DNA of 64,000 bases from Arcicella sp034931005. Its GTDB lineage: Bacteria > Bacteroidota > Bacteroidia > Cytophagales > Spirosomataceae. This document shows positions 53,803 through 62,828 of the stretch, piece after piece (the first letter of the stretch is position 1; every line of letters starts with the position of its first letter). The notes beneath the pieces were generated by a model. That model had not been told where the DNA came from and did no database searches. It saw only the letters and a list, made by a program, of their open reading frames with translations. The stretch spans positions 431,747-495,746 of the forward strand of contig NZ_JAYGIN010000001.1 of assembly GCF_034931005.1 (NCBI RefSeq), read 5' to 3'. The translations under genes and the position numbers were made by a program.

Positions 53803-54492
53803 TTAAAACAAACCCGTTTTTCCTAATAAATCAGGTCTTCTAATTTTGGTACGTTCTATGGATTGTTCAAAACGCCATTCGTTAATTTTAGCTTCATGCC
53901 CCGACAAAAGTACCTCTGGAATTTTATTTCCTTCAAATTCAGCAGGACGAGTATAAACAGGTGGAGCTAAAAGATTATCTTGAAAAGAGTCTGTCAAAGC
54001 AGAGGTTTCATCATTCAAAACACCAGGAATCAAGCGAATAATGGCATCAGCACAAACAGCAGCCGCCAACTCTCCTCCAGAAAGCACATAATCACCAATA
54101 GAAATTTCTTTAGTAATAAACATATCTCTCACCCGTTGGTCAACTCCTTTATAATGTCCACAAAGAAAAATCAAATTTCCGCCTAAAGACAAACTATTGG
54201 CTGTTTGTTGATTGAAAGTTTCTCCATCAGGAGTCATATAAATAACTTCATCATACTCACGCTCACTTTGCAACTGACGGATACACTTGGCAATTGGCTC
54301 TGCAAGCATCACCATTCCTGCCCCACCACCAAAAGCATAATCATCAACTTGGCGGCTTTTTGTGGTAGTATAATCACGCAAATCATGTAAAACAACTTCT
54401 GCATGACCTGCTTCTTGTCCACGTTTTAGGATAGAATGTCCAAAAAAACTTTCCATCAATTTTGGCACTACTGAAATAATATCTATTCTCAT
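53803..54492 (-). CDS. trmD: tRNA (guanine-N1)-methyltransferase TrmD
   Basis: A 229-residue SPOUT-class enzyme that methylates G37 of tRNAs next to the anticodon and prevents frameshifts. Start MRIDIISVVPKLMESFFGHS is standard. DYAFGGGAGMVMLAEPI, FLCGHYKGVDQRV and the deep trefoil knot region ISIGDYVLSGGELAAAV are all present, as is the C-terminal VLLSGHEAKINEWR. Third member of the conserved rpsP-rimM-trmD order, though with gaps of 95-112 bp here rather than tight packing. Confidence 0.97.
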   Translation of the reverse strand: MRIDIISVVPKLMESFFGHSILKRGQEAGHAEVVLHDLRDYTTTKSRQVDDYAFGGGAGMVMLAEPIAKCIRQLQSEREYDEVIYMTPDGETFNQQTANSLSLGGNLIFLCGHYKGVDQRVRDMFITKEISIGDYVLSGGELAAAVCADAIIRLIPGVLNDETSALTDSFQDNLLAPPVYTRPAEFEGNKIPEVLLSGHEAKINEWRFEQSIERTKIRRPDLLGKTGLF

Positions 54493-54498
54493 GAAAAG

Positions 54499-54530
54499 AG
54501 TGAATGAGTGAATGCGTGAATGAGTGATTA
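54499..54530. repeat. 8-bp microsatellite
   Basis: Four tandem units of GTGAATGA (one GTGAATGC) between rimM and trmD, ending in GTGATTA. Such a run can change length by slippage. Confidence 0.7.
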
Positions 54531-54604
54531 AATGAAGCGTTTAAATTTCTCTATTTAATGATTTAATTCTCAATTCTATAATTCCCTCGTTCTTTTATCA
54601 TTCA

Positions 54605-55132
54605 TTAATCTTCTAAATAAACTTCTAATAAACCTTCTGGTAAATTAACATTTAATATTTTTTTATCTTTTTCTGCATTCAAGACAATTTCAGGAATTAC
54701 AGGAACAAACACTTCTTTTCCTTTATAATCCATTACTAATAAATCTTGAGCTTGCATAGAATGGACAGTTTGTACTGTACCTAATTCACCCAAATTCTTG
54801 TCAATTACCTTAAAATCAATAATTTCATGATAATAAAATTGGTCTTTGTCCAATTCTGGCAATTCTTCTAAAGGTAAAAAAGCTTGAAGATTTATCATTC
54901 CTTCTGCTTTTTCAAAGGTATCAATATCTTCAAATTGAACAATAGCTCTATTTCCAGAAAGACGAAATGATTCCATAAAAAATGGCACTAATTCACCTCT
55001 TACTTCCAAAAATATACTTTCTAAATCTTCGTAATCTTCTGGAAAATCTACGTCAAGCCATAACACAAGCTCACCTCTTACTCCGTGAGTTTTTGTAATT
55101 TTCCCTAATTCAAAACAATTTTCTTTCGTCAT
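54605..55132 (-). CDS. rimM: Ribosome maturation factor RimM
   Basis: A 175-residue factor that binds ribosomal protein S19 and helps mature the 16S rRNA 3' domain. N-terminal motif ELGKITKTHGVRGELVLWLD and the PRC-barrel-like C-terminal half (DQFYYHEIIDFKVIDKNLGELG, VPVIPEIVLNAE) are clear. The open frame reaches an upstream Met at 55177, but those 15 codons lie in a hairpin repeat (55137-55192), so ATG 55132 is the start. The gene lies between rpsP and trmD as in many bacteria. Confidence 0.95.
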   Translation of the reverse strand: MTKENCFELGKITKTHGVRGELVLWLDVDFPEDYEDLESIFLEVRGELVPFFMESFRLSGNRAIVQFEDIDTFEKAEGMINLQAFLPLEELPELDKDQFYYHEIIDFKVIDKNLGELGTVQTVHSMQAQDLLVMDYKGKEVFVPVIPEIVLNAEKDKKILNVNLPEGLLEVYLED

Positions 55133-55136
55133 TTTA

Positions 55137-55192
55137 TAGTAGCACAGGTTTCCAACCTGTTGGGCATTGACAGGCAAAAAACCTGTTCTACA
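55137..55192. repeat. Diverged copy of the 15.4-kb palindrome family
   Basis: GTAGCACAGGTTTCCAACCT followed by a second half-unit AGGCAAAAAACCTGTTCTAC. It matches the units at 15370-15670 and lies 5 bp upstream of the rimM start, inside the rpsP-rimM gap. Confidence 0.75.
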
Positions 55193-55207
55193 TTAATATT
55201 CAAAAAA

Positions 55208-55247
55208 AAATGATACAAAACCACTTTAAAAGAGTCTTGTATCATTT
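55208..55247 (-). terminator. Terminator of rpsP
   Basis: 11-bp stem (55208-55218, 55237-55247), AATGATACAA/TTGTATCATT, followed on the minus strand by TTTTTT. It would limit read-through from rpsP into rimM. Confidence 0.8.
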
Positions 55248-55272
55248 CTTAAAATCTTATTTTTTAGAAAAA

Positions 55273-55812
55273 CTATTCAGCCGATTCTGCTGGAGCTTCT
55301 GCATCTGCAACTGGTGCTTCAACTTCAGCCTCAACCTCTGCAACTGGCTCTTCTACAGTGTTTTTCTTAGCAATTGCGGCAGCACGAGCAGCGTTAATTT
55401 CTGTTTCTCTTGCCATACGAGCTGCTTTTTCAGCACCTTTAGCTGCATCCAATGAATCAGTTTTACCTGTAATCTTAGCGTCTTTAGTTACTTTCCAGTC
55501 AGCAAATTTAGTGTCAGCAATTTCTTGAGAGATTGCACCTTTGTTAACACCAACTTGTAAGTGTTTTTTCAATAAAACACCTTTATATGACAAAATTGCA
55601 CGAGTAGTATCAGTAGGTTGCGCACCATTCATAATCCATCTCAAAGCAGTTTCTTCATTCAAATTGATTGAAGCTGGGTTTGTGTTTGGATTATAAGTAC
55701 CGATTTTTTCGATGAATTTACCGTCACGTGGAGCTCTTGCGTCAGCTACTACGATGTCATACATCGCTAATTTTTTACGTCCACGACGTGCTAATCTAAT
55801 TTTAACAGCCAT
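55273..55812 (-). CDS. rpsP: 30S ribosomal protein S16
   Basis: A 179-residue ribosomal protein. The conserved S16 core is residues 1-80: MAVKIRLARRGRKKLAMYDI, DARAPRDGKFIEKIGTYNP, ALRWIMNGAQPTDTTRAIL. The remaining ~100 residues are an Ala/Glu/Lys-rich extension (KGAEKAARMARETEIN to a very acidic ADAEAPAESAE end) that is longer than the ~82-residue E. coli protein but usual in Bacteroidota. A promoter sits at 55875-55905 and a small hairpin (GAAGGA..TCCTTC, about 55829-55845) lies in the leader. Confidence 0.97.
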   Translation of the reverse strand: MAVKIRLARRGRKKLAMYDIVVADARAPRDGKFIEKIGTYNPNTNPASINLNEETALRWIMNGAQPTDTTRAILSYKGVLLKKHLQVGVNKGAISQEIADTKFADWKVTKDAKITGKTDSLDAAKGAEKAARMARETEINAARAAAIAKKNTVEEPVAEVEAEVEAPVADAEAPAESAE

Positions 55813-55874
55813 CTGTTATTTACGTTTTAGTGAAGGAACCCGTCCTTCGGTTATGGTAATTGTAAATTGGAGTG

Positions 55875-55905
55875 CAAAGATAGTGAAAAATAAGGAGTTG
55901 GCAAG
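55875..55905 (-). promoter_or_regulatory. Promoter of rpsP
   Basis: On the minus strand, CTTG (one mismatch to TTTG, 55905-55902), 19 nt, then TATCTTTG (55882-55875). Predicted start near 55868, about 56 nt before the ATG. Confidence 0.65.
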
Positions 55906-56075
55906 ACGTTCCAATAATTATTTAATTAAAAAACAAAAGACTTGAGATTGCGTAAAAAGTATTAAGTATTAAGTCTTATGAAAAGCCTCCAAATTTTACG
56001 CTATAACTTAGCATCGTACTTAGGACTGAAGACTTCATACTTTGGACTTTTACACAACTCCAAGTCTGAATATTT

Positions 56076-56454
56076 AGAAAACAAATCTATAAGCCGGATT
56101 CTGTCATTTTTAGATATTTCACTAAAAAGTCTTATCATTTATCTCGACGCACCGTCACCGATACGCTCTATCGACCTACCCACTGACATCAGGCGAGCAG
56201 CCCTACAACTGTCAGCCTATTTGGTCTTTCAACACGTGAGGTTTACATACGCCCTGTTTGTCACCAAACAAGCGGTAGTCTCTTACTCTACCTTTTCACC
56301 CTTACCAAACCGAAGTTTGGCGGTAATTTTCTGTTGCACTTGCTGTTATCAATTCGTCTCCAAATTAATACCTTCCCGTTAGGAAGCACGCTGCTCTACG
56401 TTGTCCAGACTTTCCTCCCTTGATTGCTCAAAGGCGATAAGATGATTTATTTTC
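56076..56454 (-). ncRNA. rnpB: RNase P RNA (class A)
   Basis: The catalytic RNA that trims the 5' leader of tRNA precursors. On the minus strand the 5' part contains GAGGAAAGTCTGGACA (56417-56402), a middle block has ACAGAAAATTACCGCC, and the 3' part has CAGAATCCGGCTTA (56103-56090); these are the universally conserved pieces of bacterial RNase P RNA in the right order and spacing. The ends are set by helix P1: GAAAATAAATC (56454-56444) pairs with GATTTGTTTTC (56087-56077) with one G-U pair. The promoter -7 box is directly upstream. An open frame on the opposite strand (55978-56382) is an artefact. Confidence 0.96.
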
Positions 56455-56459
56455 TACTG

Positions 56460-56467
56460 CAAAAGTA
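56460..56467 (-). promoter_or_regulatory. -7 box of rnpB
   Basis: TACTTTTG on the minus strand, a TAnnTTTG match ending 6 bp before the 5' end of the P1 helix. Confidence 0.75.
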
Positions 56468-56542
56468 GTCATGAGTTATGAGTAAAGCGTCATTATTTTC
56501 AAAAATTCGATAATTTGAAGCATCAATCTCACAATCTCTAAC

Positions 56543-57982
56543 TCACAATCCATCAATTTTAATGTCTAATTTACCCTTCGCATTAATTACGGCAATAATA
56601 GAATTAGGTGTTAAATAGACTTTATCTGGCGTTAAATCAACAACACTTCCATTAAGTGTAACTCCTTTTGAAACGGGTTTATTCAAGTTTGCTTGTACTT
56701 GTTTTTTCATTTCGTCAATTTGTCCTCCGATATTAAAAGTCATGGATTCTTTCATATTTTTGGCGAATTTTCCTTGAAAAAACCAGTTTGCGGTACTCAC
56801 TAAAACGTTTTTAGTTTTCAAGTCATAATCAAAATTGTCTAAGAAAACGGATTTAGTGGCAGGGTCGTAAGCGGGCGTTCCTTTGAAGTAGATTTTCCCA
56901 TTAATACTTCCCGAGAGTCCAGATTTAATAACCATTTTATCACCGTCTCCATAAATATCAATGTCAGTTACTTTAACATTATATTTTCCATCTTTAAAGG
57001 AAAAATTTTGTCCTACCAAAGTATCTCCTGTGAGCTTTGCTGCTTCTGAAAGAGGAATCTCAGCAATAATTCCCACTTGAAAATCATCAGGAATCTGCGA
57101 AACTAATTTCAAATCAGGAACAGTTGTTACGGGTAAATAAGTCGGTTTTACCCCTGTTATTGTTTCGGTAAACGCTTTAATACCAATGGTTGCTTTTATC
57201 TTATTATTAACCGTCGTCAGCGGGGTCATTTGTAATTCTGTTGGTGTAACTTTCAACCATGTCTTGTATTTTTCAGAAAGTAAATACGGTTGCATGGCGG
57301 TATTCCAAGCTTGAACGATGTACTTTTTTATTTCTACATTTTTACGAACGGCATCATCCAAAGCTTTCAAAATAGCATCTTGCTTTGAATTTAGAGCCTT
57401 TTCAACTAAACCTGTCACAGGAATTTCTACGCCTGCTAAACGAACCGTTGGTTTTTTGACCCATTCATAACCGATTGGAAAACTCTGTACTGAGGCTTCC
57501 CAGTTGGGAGCAATTGCGAATTTTGTTCCAAATTTTACTTTAAAATCAAAGTTTAATTCCTGCGGAGGAATTGATATTCCCATTACTTTATATCCCACTT
57601 TTGCCCAAACTTTTAATGGAACGGTAAAAGTAAATGTTTCATTTTGAGCAGTTACCGAAATAGCTTCTTTCTTAAATACTTTGCACATGAAGTTGTCATA
57701 ATTATTATCCTCCATGCTGTTATCTTCAAAAACTAAATCTTTCACATTAACATTGATTTGACGTTCAACGTCTGCCATCGTAATTTCAAAGGGGATTCCG
57801 ATGGTTGAAACATTTTTTTCCACTTGTTTTCCTTTATAAATATATGATTCTTTTGGGGCTTCTGGATTGGCATTAGTGCCGTTTGTTGCACCTCCACTGG
57901 AAGAAGTTGTACTTGGGCTTGAAGAACTGGCACAGCCTTGTAAAATTATGACCGAGATTAGAGCAATTAGGGTATGTTTCAT
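56543..57982 (-). CDS. DUF4403 family lipoprotein
   Basis: A 479-residue lipoprotein with lipobox VIILQGC (Cys17) and a low-complexity Ser/Gly/Asn linker (SSSSPSTTSSSGGATNG). The rest is a DUF4403 domain, a large beta-rich fold that may be related to lipid-binding TULIP-type proteins. Visible motifs are STIGIPFEITMADVERQINV, SFPIGYEWVKKPTVRLAGVEIPV, VGIIAEIPLSEAAKLTGDTL and a duplicated-looking C-terminal half (TKSVFLDNFDYDLKTKNVL). Function is not known; attachment to the outer or inner membrane is expected. It is transcribed alone. Confidence 0.9.
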   Translation of the reverse strand: MKHTLIALISVIILQGCASSSSPSTTSSSGGATNGTNANPEAPKESYIYKGKQVEKNVSTIGIPFEITMADVERQINVNVKDLVFEDNSMEDNNYDNFMCKVFKKEAISVTAQNETFTFTVPLKVWAKVGYKVMGISIPPQELNFDFKVKFGTKFAIAPNWEASVQSFPIGYEWVKKPTVRLAGVEIPVTGLVEKALNSKQDAILKALDDAVRKNVEIKKYIVQAWNTAMQPYLLSEKYKTWLKVTPTELQMTPLTTVNNKIKATIGIKAFTETITGVKPTYLPVTTVPDLKLVSQIPDDFQVGIIAEIPLSEAAKLTGDTLVGQNFSFKDGKYNVKVTDIDIYGDGDKMVIKSGLSGSINGKIYFKGTPAYDPATKSVFLDNFDYDLKTKNVLVSTANWFFQGKFAKNMKESMTFNIGGQIDEMKKQVQANLNKPVSKGVTLNGSVVDLTPDKVYLTPNSIIAVINAKGKLDIKIDGL

Positions 57983-58074
57983 TGTTGTGATAATAAATAA
58001 TCTTTCTTTTAAGTAACGATTAACCGTAAAATTAGGTATAAATATGAATGATAAATACGGAATGGTCTATAAAA

Positions 58075-58109
58075 AAACATCCCAAAAATTTGAAATTTTC
58101 GGGATGTTT
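58075..58109 (-). terminator. Terminator of the DUF2027/Smr gene
   Basis: 17-bp arms with one mismatch (58075-58091, 58093-58109), containing TCGGGATGTTT, followed on the minus strand by a T-run. Third member of the CATCCCGAAA hairpin family (see 1206 and 4497). Confidence 0.8.
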
Positions 58110-58119
58110 AATGGTCAAA

Positions 58120-59103
58120 TTACTTTATTTTTACTTTCGTTGCTCCATATCCAAATTTGTCTTTTTGGGCATCTTCAAAATATTGAACATTTTTATTGCC
58201 TGAAAGTCTTTTATGAATAGCATCACGCAAAACGCCATTCCCGACCCCATGAATGAATGTAATTTCGTCCATTCCATTGGCTATTGCCGCTTCAAACTGA
58301 CGTTCAAAAGTACCCATTTGCAAAGTAAGCATTTCTGCATTGGTCATCGCCCATGAGTCCTTCGTCAAAACTTCAATGTGTAAATCAATCGACAATGAAG
58401 GCTTTGAAGGTAATTTCATCGGTTCAGGTGCTTCTTTTTCAAACATCTGTTCAATGATTTTATCAGGGTCAATTTTAAAACTTACTGGATTTACAGAATC
58501 CTCTGCATCTAATTGAAAAAGATGAGCATCTTGATTCAACAAGGGAGCTTTAGATTTGTTCTTGAAAAAAGTATTGACTCTAAATTTCAATCGTTTAATA
58601 ATCGGGTCGGGCAATTTCATGAATGCCAAACGGAAATAAAAGGCTTGAAAAACAAACGTTCCCCAGTCTTCAAAATCCTTCACCAAAACATTTTGTACTT
58701 TAATGAAAGTTTTAGGTTTCAAAACGCCAGCCGCCAAACCTTTATGATGTGGGTCTGAACCAACCGAAAGCATAAATGGAATATCCCAGTCTGTATTATT
58801 GATAAGATGTTGCGACAATTCACGGTCGTTTACAGGCACAAAAGCCATATAAACCCCACGATTTGCCAAAATTTCATTGGTCGGTAAACGACGGTCAATA
58901 TTTTGTTGTGGTTCAAATCTGGCAACAGGAGTAGGATTAAAAACCTTCTGCTCCATTTCACTGATAATCACCACGTCAGAAGTCTTTACGGGAATCGTAA
59001 AACCATCTTCAATTTCTATTTCTAAAAGCCCATTGGCTAATATTTTTGTAACAATTCCTTCCTCACGACCTCGCATGAGACGTACTCTATCTCCTATATT
59101 CAT
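58120..59103 (-). CDS. DUF2027 protein with C-terminal Smr domain
   Basis: A 327-residue cytoplasmic protein. The N-terminal ~50 residues (IGDRVRLMRGREEGIVTKIL) look like a KOW/SH3-type barrel, followed by DUF2027 (RGVYMAFVPVNDRELSQHLIN, FEDWGTFVFQAFYFRLAFM). The Smr domain is at about 240-327, with SIDLHIEVL and FIHGVGNGVLRDAIHKRL carrying the HGxG loop. Smr domains are nicking endonucleases in MutS2 and in ribosome-rescue factors; here the partner is unknown. Widely conserved in Bacteroidota. It is divergent from the Rpn-family gene. Confidence 0.9.
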   Translation of the reverse strand: MNIGDRVRLMRGREEGIVTKILANGLLEIEIEDGFTIPVKTSDVVIISEMEQKVFNPTPVARFEPQQNIDRRLPTNEILANRGVYMAFVPVNDRELSQHLINNTDWDIPFMLSVGSDPHHKGLAAGVLKPKTFIKVQNVLVKDFEDWGTFVFQAFYFRLAFMKLPDPIIKRLKFRVNTFFKNKSKAPLLNQDAHLFQLDAEDSVNPVSFKIDPDKIIEQMFEKEAPEPMKLPSKPSLSIDLHIEVLTKDSWAMTNAEMLTLQMGTFERQFEAAIANGMDEITFIHGVGNGVLRDAIHKRLSGNKNVQYFEDAQKDKFGYGATKVKIK

Positions 59104-59182
59104 AATGTTATATGTGTAATTGGACAGCGAAATTAAGACAGTTTGTAGATTTTTTATTAATTCTCGGAATAATATACATCCT

Positions 59183-60076
59183 ATGAATCAAATTAATAAT
59201 CCCCACGATAAGTTTTTCAGAGAAACCTTCTCTCGTTTAGAAGTCGCCCAAAGTTTTATAGAAGAAGTTTTTCCGCTTGAACTACGAGAAAGACTAAACA
59301 TTTCCGCTCTTAAAAGAGTCAACGATTCCTTTACAGATAATGAATTAGAAGAACATTTAGCTGACATCGTTTATCAAACAGATTTTGCAGGACAAAAGAC
59401 CTTGGTAACACTCTTATTTGAACATAAATCTTACGTTCACAAATATCCACATCTGCAATTATTGCAGTATATTCTCAATATTTGGAAAGAAGAACGAAAG
59501 CAGAAAAAGAAGTTATCGGTAGTTATTCCCATCATTATTCATCATGGAGAAGGTACTTGGAAATATAAATCTATGAAAAGTTACTTCAAAGGTTTGCATC
59601 CTTCTTTGGAGAAATTCATTCCAGATTTTGATTATTTACTGTTTACACTCGACAAAATTGAAGATAGTCAAATTGCTAATTTCCAGAATTTATTGCTAAG
59701 TATGACAACCATGCTACTCAAACATAGTCATGATAAAGAAGATGAGTTTTTGAGATTATCGTCCTTTTGGGCAGAAAAACTCAATCGTTTGGATGCCGAC
59801 AAACAATTAGAATTTATCAAAACCGTTTTCTACTATATCGAAACGGCTTTGAACTTGACACAAGCCAATTTAACTCCTATATTTACAGAAGTTTCAACAA
59901 ACGTAAACAAAATTGCCATGACGATTGCAGATCAGATTAGGGAAGATAATACTTTTAATCACGTAAAAGGATTAATTGAAAAAGGTTTAGATGCAAATTT
60001 CATTGCTGATGCCTTTAAGTTGCCTGTTCAAAAAATTGAGGATTATATAAAACGAATCAAATCAACTTCTAATTGA
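59183..60076 (+). CDS. Rpn-family recombination-promoting nuclease
   Basis: A 297-residue PD-(D/E)xK nuclease of the Rpn group (PF04754, formerly called transposase_31). The family start DKFFRETFSRLEVAQSFIEE is followed by the active-site region ADIVYQTD...TLLFEHKSYVHKYPHLQLLQYIL with the expected acidic residue and EHK, and by VVIPIIIHHGEGTW. Rpn proteins cut DNA and raise RecA-independent recombination in E. coli; they often stand alone and are transferred between bacteria. The frame extends to a TTG at 59120, but ATG 59183 starts at the conserved N-terminus. Divergent from DUF2027/Smr. Confidence 0.9.
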   Translation: MNQINNPHDKFFRETFSRLEVAQSFIEEVFPLELRERLNISALKRVNDSFTDNELEEHLADIVYQTDFAGQKTLVTLLFEHKSYVHKYPHLQLLQYILNIWKEERKQKKKLSVVIPIIIHHGEGTWKYKSMKSYFKGLHPSLEKFIPDFDYLLFTLDKIEDSQIANFQNLLLSMTTMLLKHSHDKEDEFLRLSSFWAEKLNRLDADKQLEFIKTVFYYIETALNLTQANLTPIFTEVSTNVNKIAMTIADQIREDNTFNHVKGLIEKGLDANFIADAFKLPVQKIEDYIKRIKSTSN

Positions 60077-60153
60077 TATTGTCATCATGATTGCAGACGA
60101 AATATATTACAAAATCTAAAAATTGTACTGTAAATGAAATTCAAAAGAGCATA

Positions 60154-60186
60154 AAAAGACTCAAACAAATAATGTTTGAGTCTTTT
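60154..60186. terminator. Bidirectional terminator
   Basis: Perfect 13-bp stem AAAAGACTCAAAC/GTTTGAGTCTTTT between the convergent genes ending at 60076 and 60195, T-rich on both sides. Confidence 0.85.
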
Positions 60187-60194
60187 ATCATTAA

Positions 60195-60620
60195 CTATAC
60201 AAACCATTCCTTTCCATCCTCTACTCTTTCGATGAAATCAGTAAATGAGTCTCCAATTTTTATATGATACTGTTTATCTAAATCAATTAACGGGGAAAGT
60301 ACAATTCTAAATGTATCCTCATTTAATTTTTCGATAGCAATAAATTCACCTCCCAAATTTGTACCAATACCTAATATTTTCGGTAGGTATTCAAAAATTT
60401 CATACTGTAAGTTATTGTCAACTACTTCTTCCAACCCCCATAGTTGGAGACATTCTTGTCCTACTGAGTTTTCAAATACCGTATAATTTTCAATGAAAAA
60501 TTTATAGTCATTCGGAATTTGAAACCCTATGATATTTTCTATTTGTAAAATTGCATTTCGGGGAATATTAGTCCTTTTGATAGTATTATACCTTTCAAAG
60601 AAGTCTTGTATTTTTTTCAT
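60195..60620 (-). CDS. SMI1/KNR4-like protein
   Basis: A 141-residue cytoplasmic protein. The N-terminal helix (KKIQDFFERYNTIKRTNIPRN), IGFQIPNDYKFFIENY, LQLWGLEEVVD and C-terminal FTDFIERVEDGKEWFV match the SMI1/KNR4 (SUKH) fold. In bacteria this fold is common among immunity proteins for contact-dependent or polymorphic toxins, but no toxin gene is next to it, and stand-alone housekeeping roles also exist. The open frame begins with a TTG at 60638; ATG 60620 is preferred. The VWA gene upstream ends only 22 bp away, so the two may be co-transcribed. Confidence 0.82.
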   Translation of the reverse strand: MKKIQDFFERYNTIKRTNIPRNAILQIENIIGFQIPNDYKFFIENYTVFENSVGQECLQLWGLEEVVDNNLQYEIFEYLPKILGIGTNLGGEFIAIEKLNEDTFRIVLSPLIDLDKQYHIKIGDSFTDFIERVEDGKEWFV

Positions 60621-60642
60621 ATTCAATAACAGTTTCAAAAAA

Positions 60643-62724
60643 TCAATACCCTCCCAAATACTTCCGCATCACCCATTCTGCCGTTAAAAGTGCCAGAATT
60701 ACAAAGAAAATCCAACGTAAGTTTATCATTTCTTTCAAGTCTTCGGTGGCATCTATTTTCTCAGGAACTTTATGATTTAAAATGGTCTTTTTGATTTCTT
60801 CAAATTGATTATTCTTGAAAAACTTCCCTCCTGTTTTGGTAGAAAGTTGACGTAAACCATCAAAATCTGCCGTTAGATTTAAGTTTTCTAATTGAACATC
60901 TTTAATAACAAATTCACCTGCCGAAAGTTCTGCTTTACCCAAAACAGTCGTACTCGCACGGTAGCGATATACGCCCGCAGGAAGTGAACTAATTTCAAAT
61001 TTGGTATTATCAGGAGAAGTCGAATAACTAAAATTACGAGCGACACCTTTTTCGTCTTTGATTTCTAATTTGATAGGTAAATTATACAATTTCTCGTAAA
61101 TGGCATTGTAAATTTCTGTTTCAAAAACTACTTTTTCTCCTAATAAAAACTCGGTATTGATTGGATAAACTCGTAATTTTCGTTTATCGTCTTTGGCAGA
61201 AATAAATTGTAAAACCTTCAATACTACGTCATCGACAACTTCCTGTTTATCAGTCAATTGATATTCTTCTAAACGCCAAGCCCAAAGTCCTTCACCCGTA
61301 AATATTGCCGATTTCTTCGCTCCTGTATTTACTACAAAAAGTGGCTTTTGCGTTTGTACTGAACCTACTTTTTGATAAAGAATTACTTCGGAATTTGGCA
61401 AAAGTTTAAACTCTCCAAATGGGACAGAAATCTGCGGTAATTTATTGATTAACTGCATTTTTTCTGTTTCAAAATTCAAAGATTTAAAAGCCTGATTATA
61501 AGCTCCTGTAACTTTATCGCTTTGTCCAGCCTGTGAACTTATTTGCATTACTTGGTTCAGTTGATTCAAATAACTTGTACCCGACTGATTGCCCAAAACA
61601 AACATTGTTGGCGTTCCTTTGTCGATAATTGGCTTGAAAATATTTGAATAAGAGTTGAAATAATCAGGGAGTTGATGAAGAATCAACAAATCATACGGTT
61701 TTGACGCAACGTCGGGATTTGGATTTTCCGTCAAAACTTTAATATCTAATTCGTAATTCTCATTTTTTTCAATGATACTTTTCAATGCTTTTATGTCAGG
61801 GTGCGGAGCGAGAGCAAGCAAAAGAATTTTCTCTTTTCCATCAATAACCTCCACGTAGAGGTCTTGACGATTGTTTCTGCTCGAAAATTCACCTCCTAAA
61901 ACATCGGTTTCGACAACCAAATGTTGTACGCCAATTTGATTAGCAGTTGTGTTAAAAGTAACCGTTTTTAAATCGTCATTCTGCTTGAAAACAAGCGTTT
62001 GTTTATCCAAAACCTTACCACCCTGTTTCAAATACACATTTGTACTTTTACCAGAAAAGCCAAAAGCCGAAACATCAGCTTGTACAGGAAATTTATTCCC
62101 TAAGTAAGCCACTTTATTGGCATAAACGGATTTAACTGCAATATCTTTTTTAGGAATGGTATCACCTAAACCAACAGTATGAACGGCAAAATTGAAACTA
62201 TTTGAAGCAGGTGAAACACCTTGATTGGCAATACCATCGGAAATTAACAGAACGTCCGTTAAGTTTTCTCCTTCAAAGGCATTTTTTACGCCCGACAGTA
62301 ACCCAGAAAGGTCTGTTGTCTTTTTATTAAATTTCAGATTTTCAAGACTTTGATTCGTTTCGTCATCTAAAGAAGCAAATGCAATATTATATTCTTCTGA
62401 TTTTAAATCTTCTTTCAATTTATTCAAATTAGCCACTAAATCAGTAAGATTTTTTTGCCCCGAAACCAACATAGATTGCGAATTATCTAAAGCAATCACG
62501 ACTGTTTTCTTCTGAACAGTCTGCGTGATTTGACGAATCAAAAAGTTCAATAGTAAAAGACAAAGCAAACTTACCGATACGAACCGAAAGGCACTCATCA
62601 GATAGTTTTGTGTCTTTGACCAATTTGTGTTTTTTTGATAAAGTGCAAAAGCATACAAGCCACCCGCCAATAAACAAAGAGGAATAAACCAAGGAGAAGA
62701 TTGAAAAAGAAAATCGAATTTCAT
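60643..62724 (-). CDS. VWA-domain membrane protein
   Basis: A 693-residue inner-membrane protein. Two N-terminal TM segments (about 11-29 and 44-64) are followed by a VWA-like domain whose MIDAS motif DNSQS (80-84) is intact. A large middle part comprises beta-sandwich segments, a glutamine-amidotransferase-like fold (LLILHQLPDYFNSYSNIFKPI) and Ig-like segments (FEISSLPAGVYRYRAST). A C-terminal TM segment (about 668-685, WIFFVILALLTAEWVMR) completes it. It resembles Bat-type and other Bacteroidota VWA proteins. The open frame begins 18 codons earlier at 62778, but those codons lie in a repeat, so ATG 62724 is preferred. Confidence 0.82.
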   Translation of the reverse strand: MKFDFLFQSSPWFIPLCLLAGGLYAFALYQKNTNWSKTQNYLMSAFRFVSVSLLCLLLLNFLIRQITQTVQKKTVVIALDNSQSMLVSGQKNLTDLVANLNKLKEDLKSEEYNIAFASLDDETNQSLENLKFNKKTTDLSGLLSGVKNAFEGENLTDVLLISDGIANQGVSPASNSFNFAVHTVGLGDTIPKKDIAVKSVYANKVAYLGNKFPVQADVSAFGFSGKSTNVYLKQGGKVLDKQTLVFKQNDDLKTVTFNTTANQIGVQHLVVETDVLGGEFSSRNNRQDLYVEVIDGKEKILLLALAPHPDIKALKSIIEKNENYELDIKVLTENPNPDVASKPYDLLILHQLPDYFNSYSNIFKPIIDKGTPTMFVLGNQSGTSYLNQLNQVMQISSQAGQSDKVTGAYNQAFKSLNFETEKMQLINKLPQISVPFGEFKLLPNSEVILYQKVGSVQTQKPLFVVNTGAKKSAIFTGEGLWAWRLEEYQLTDKQEVVDDVVLKVLQFISAKDDKRKLRVYPINTEFLLGEKVVFETEIYNAIYEKLYNLPIKLEIKDEKGVARNFSYSTSPDNTKFEISSLPAGVYRYRASTTVLGKAELSAGEFVIKDVQLENLNLTADFDGLRQLSTKTGGKFFKNNQFEEIKKTILNHKVPEKIDATEDLKEMINLRWIFFVILALLTAEWVMRKYLGGY

Positions 62725-62729
62725 AGTTA

Positions 62730-62821
62730 CAGTTATCAGTAAACAATTATCAGTTATCAGTAAAACAAAAGTAGTCAATAAACAGTCGTTAGAGAATCTG
62801 ACAACTGTTTACTGATAACTG
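62730..62821. repeat. Inverted and direct TTATCAGTAAAC repeats
   Basis: Perfect 15-bp inverted repeat CAGTTATCAGTAAAC (62730-62744) and its complement (62807-62821), with another direct copy of CAGTTATCAGTAAA at 62751. The right arm ends 7 bp before the fabG stop at 62829, so it may act as terminator for fabG. It explains the spurious upstream extension of the VWA frame. Confidence 0.75.
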
Positions 62822-62828
62822 ACAACTG

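Noticed and set aside
55978..56382. 134-codon plus-strand open frame
   Set aside because: It overlaps the RNase P RNA gene on the other strand, whose conserved sequence blocks, P1 helix and promoter are all visible. The frame has no independent support.
59183..60076. The Rpn-family gene as the transposase that moves the palindromic repeats
   Set aside because: Rpn proteins are PD-(D/E)xK nucleases, not the HUH/Y1 enzymes known to move REP elements, and no palindrome of those families flanks the gene.
62725..62778. 18-codon N-terminal extension of the VWA protein
   Set aside because: It lies in a TTATCAGTAAAC-type repeat, and the ATG at 62724 starts directly at the family-like membrane segment.
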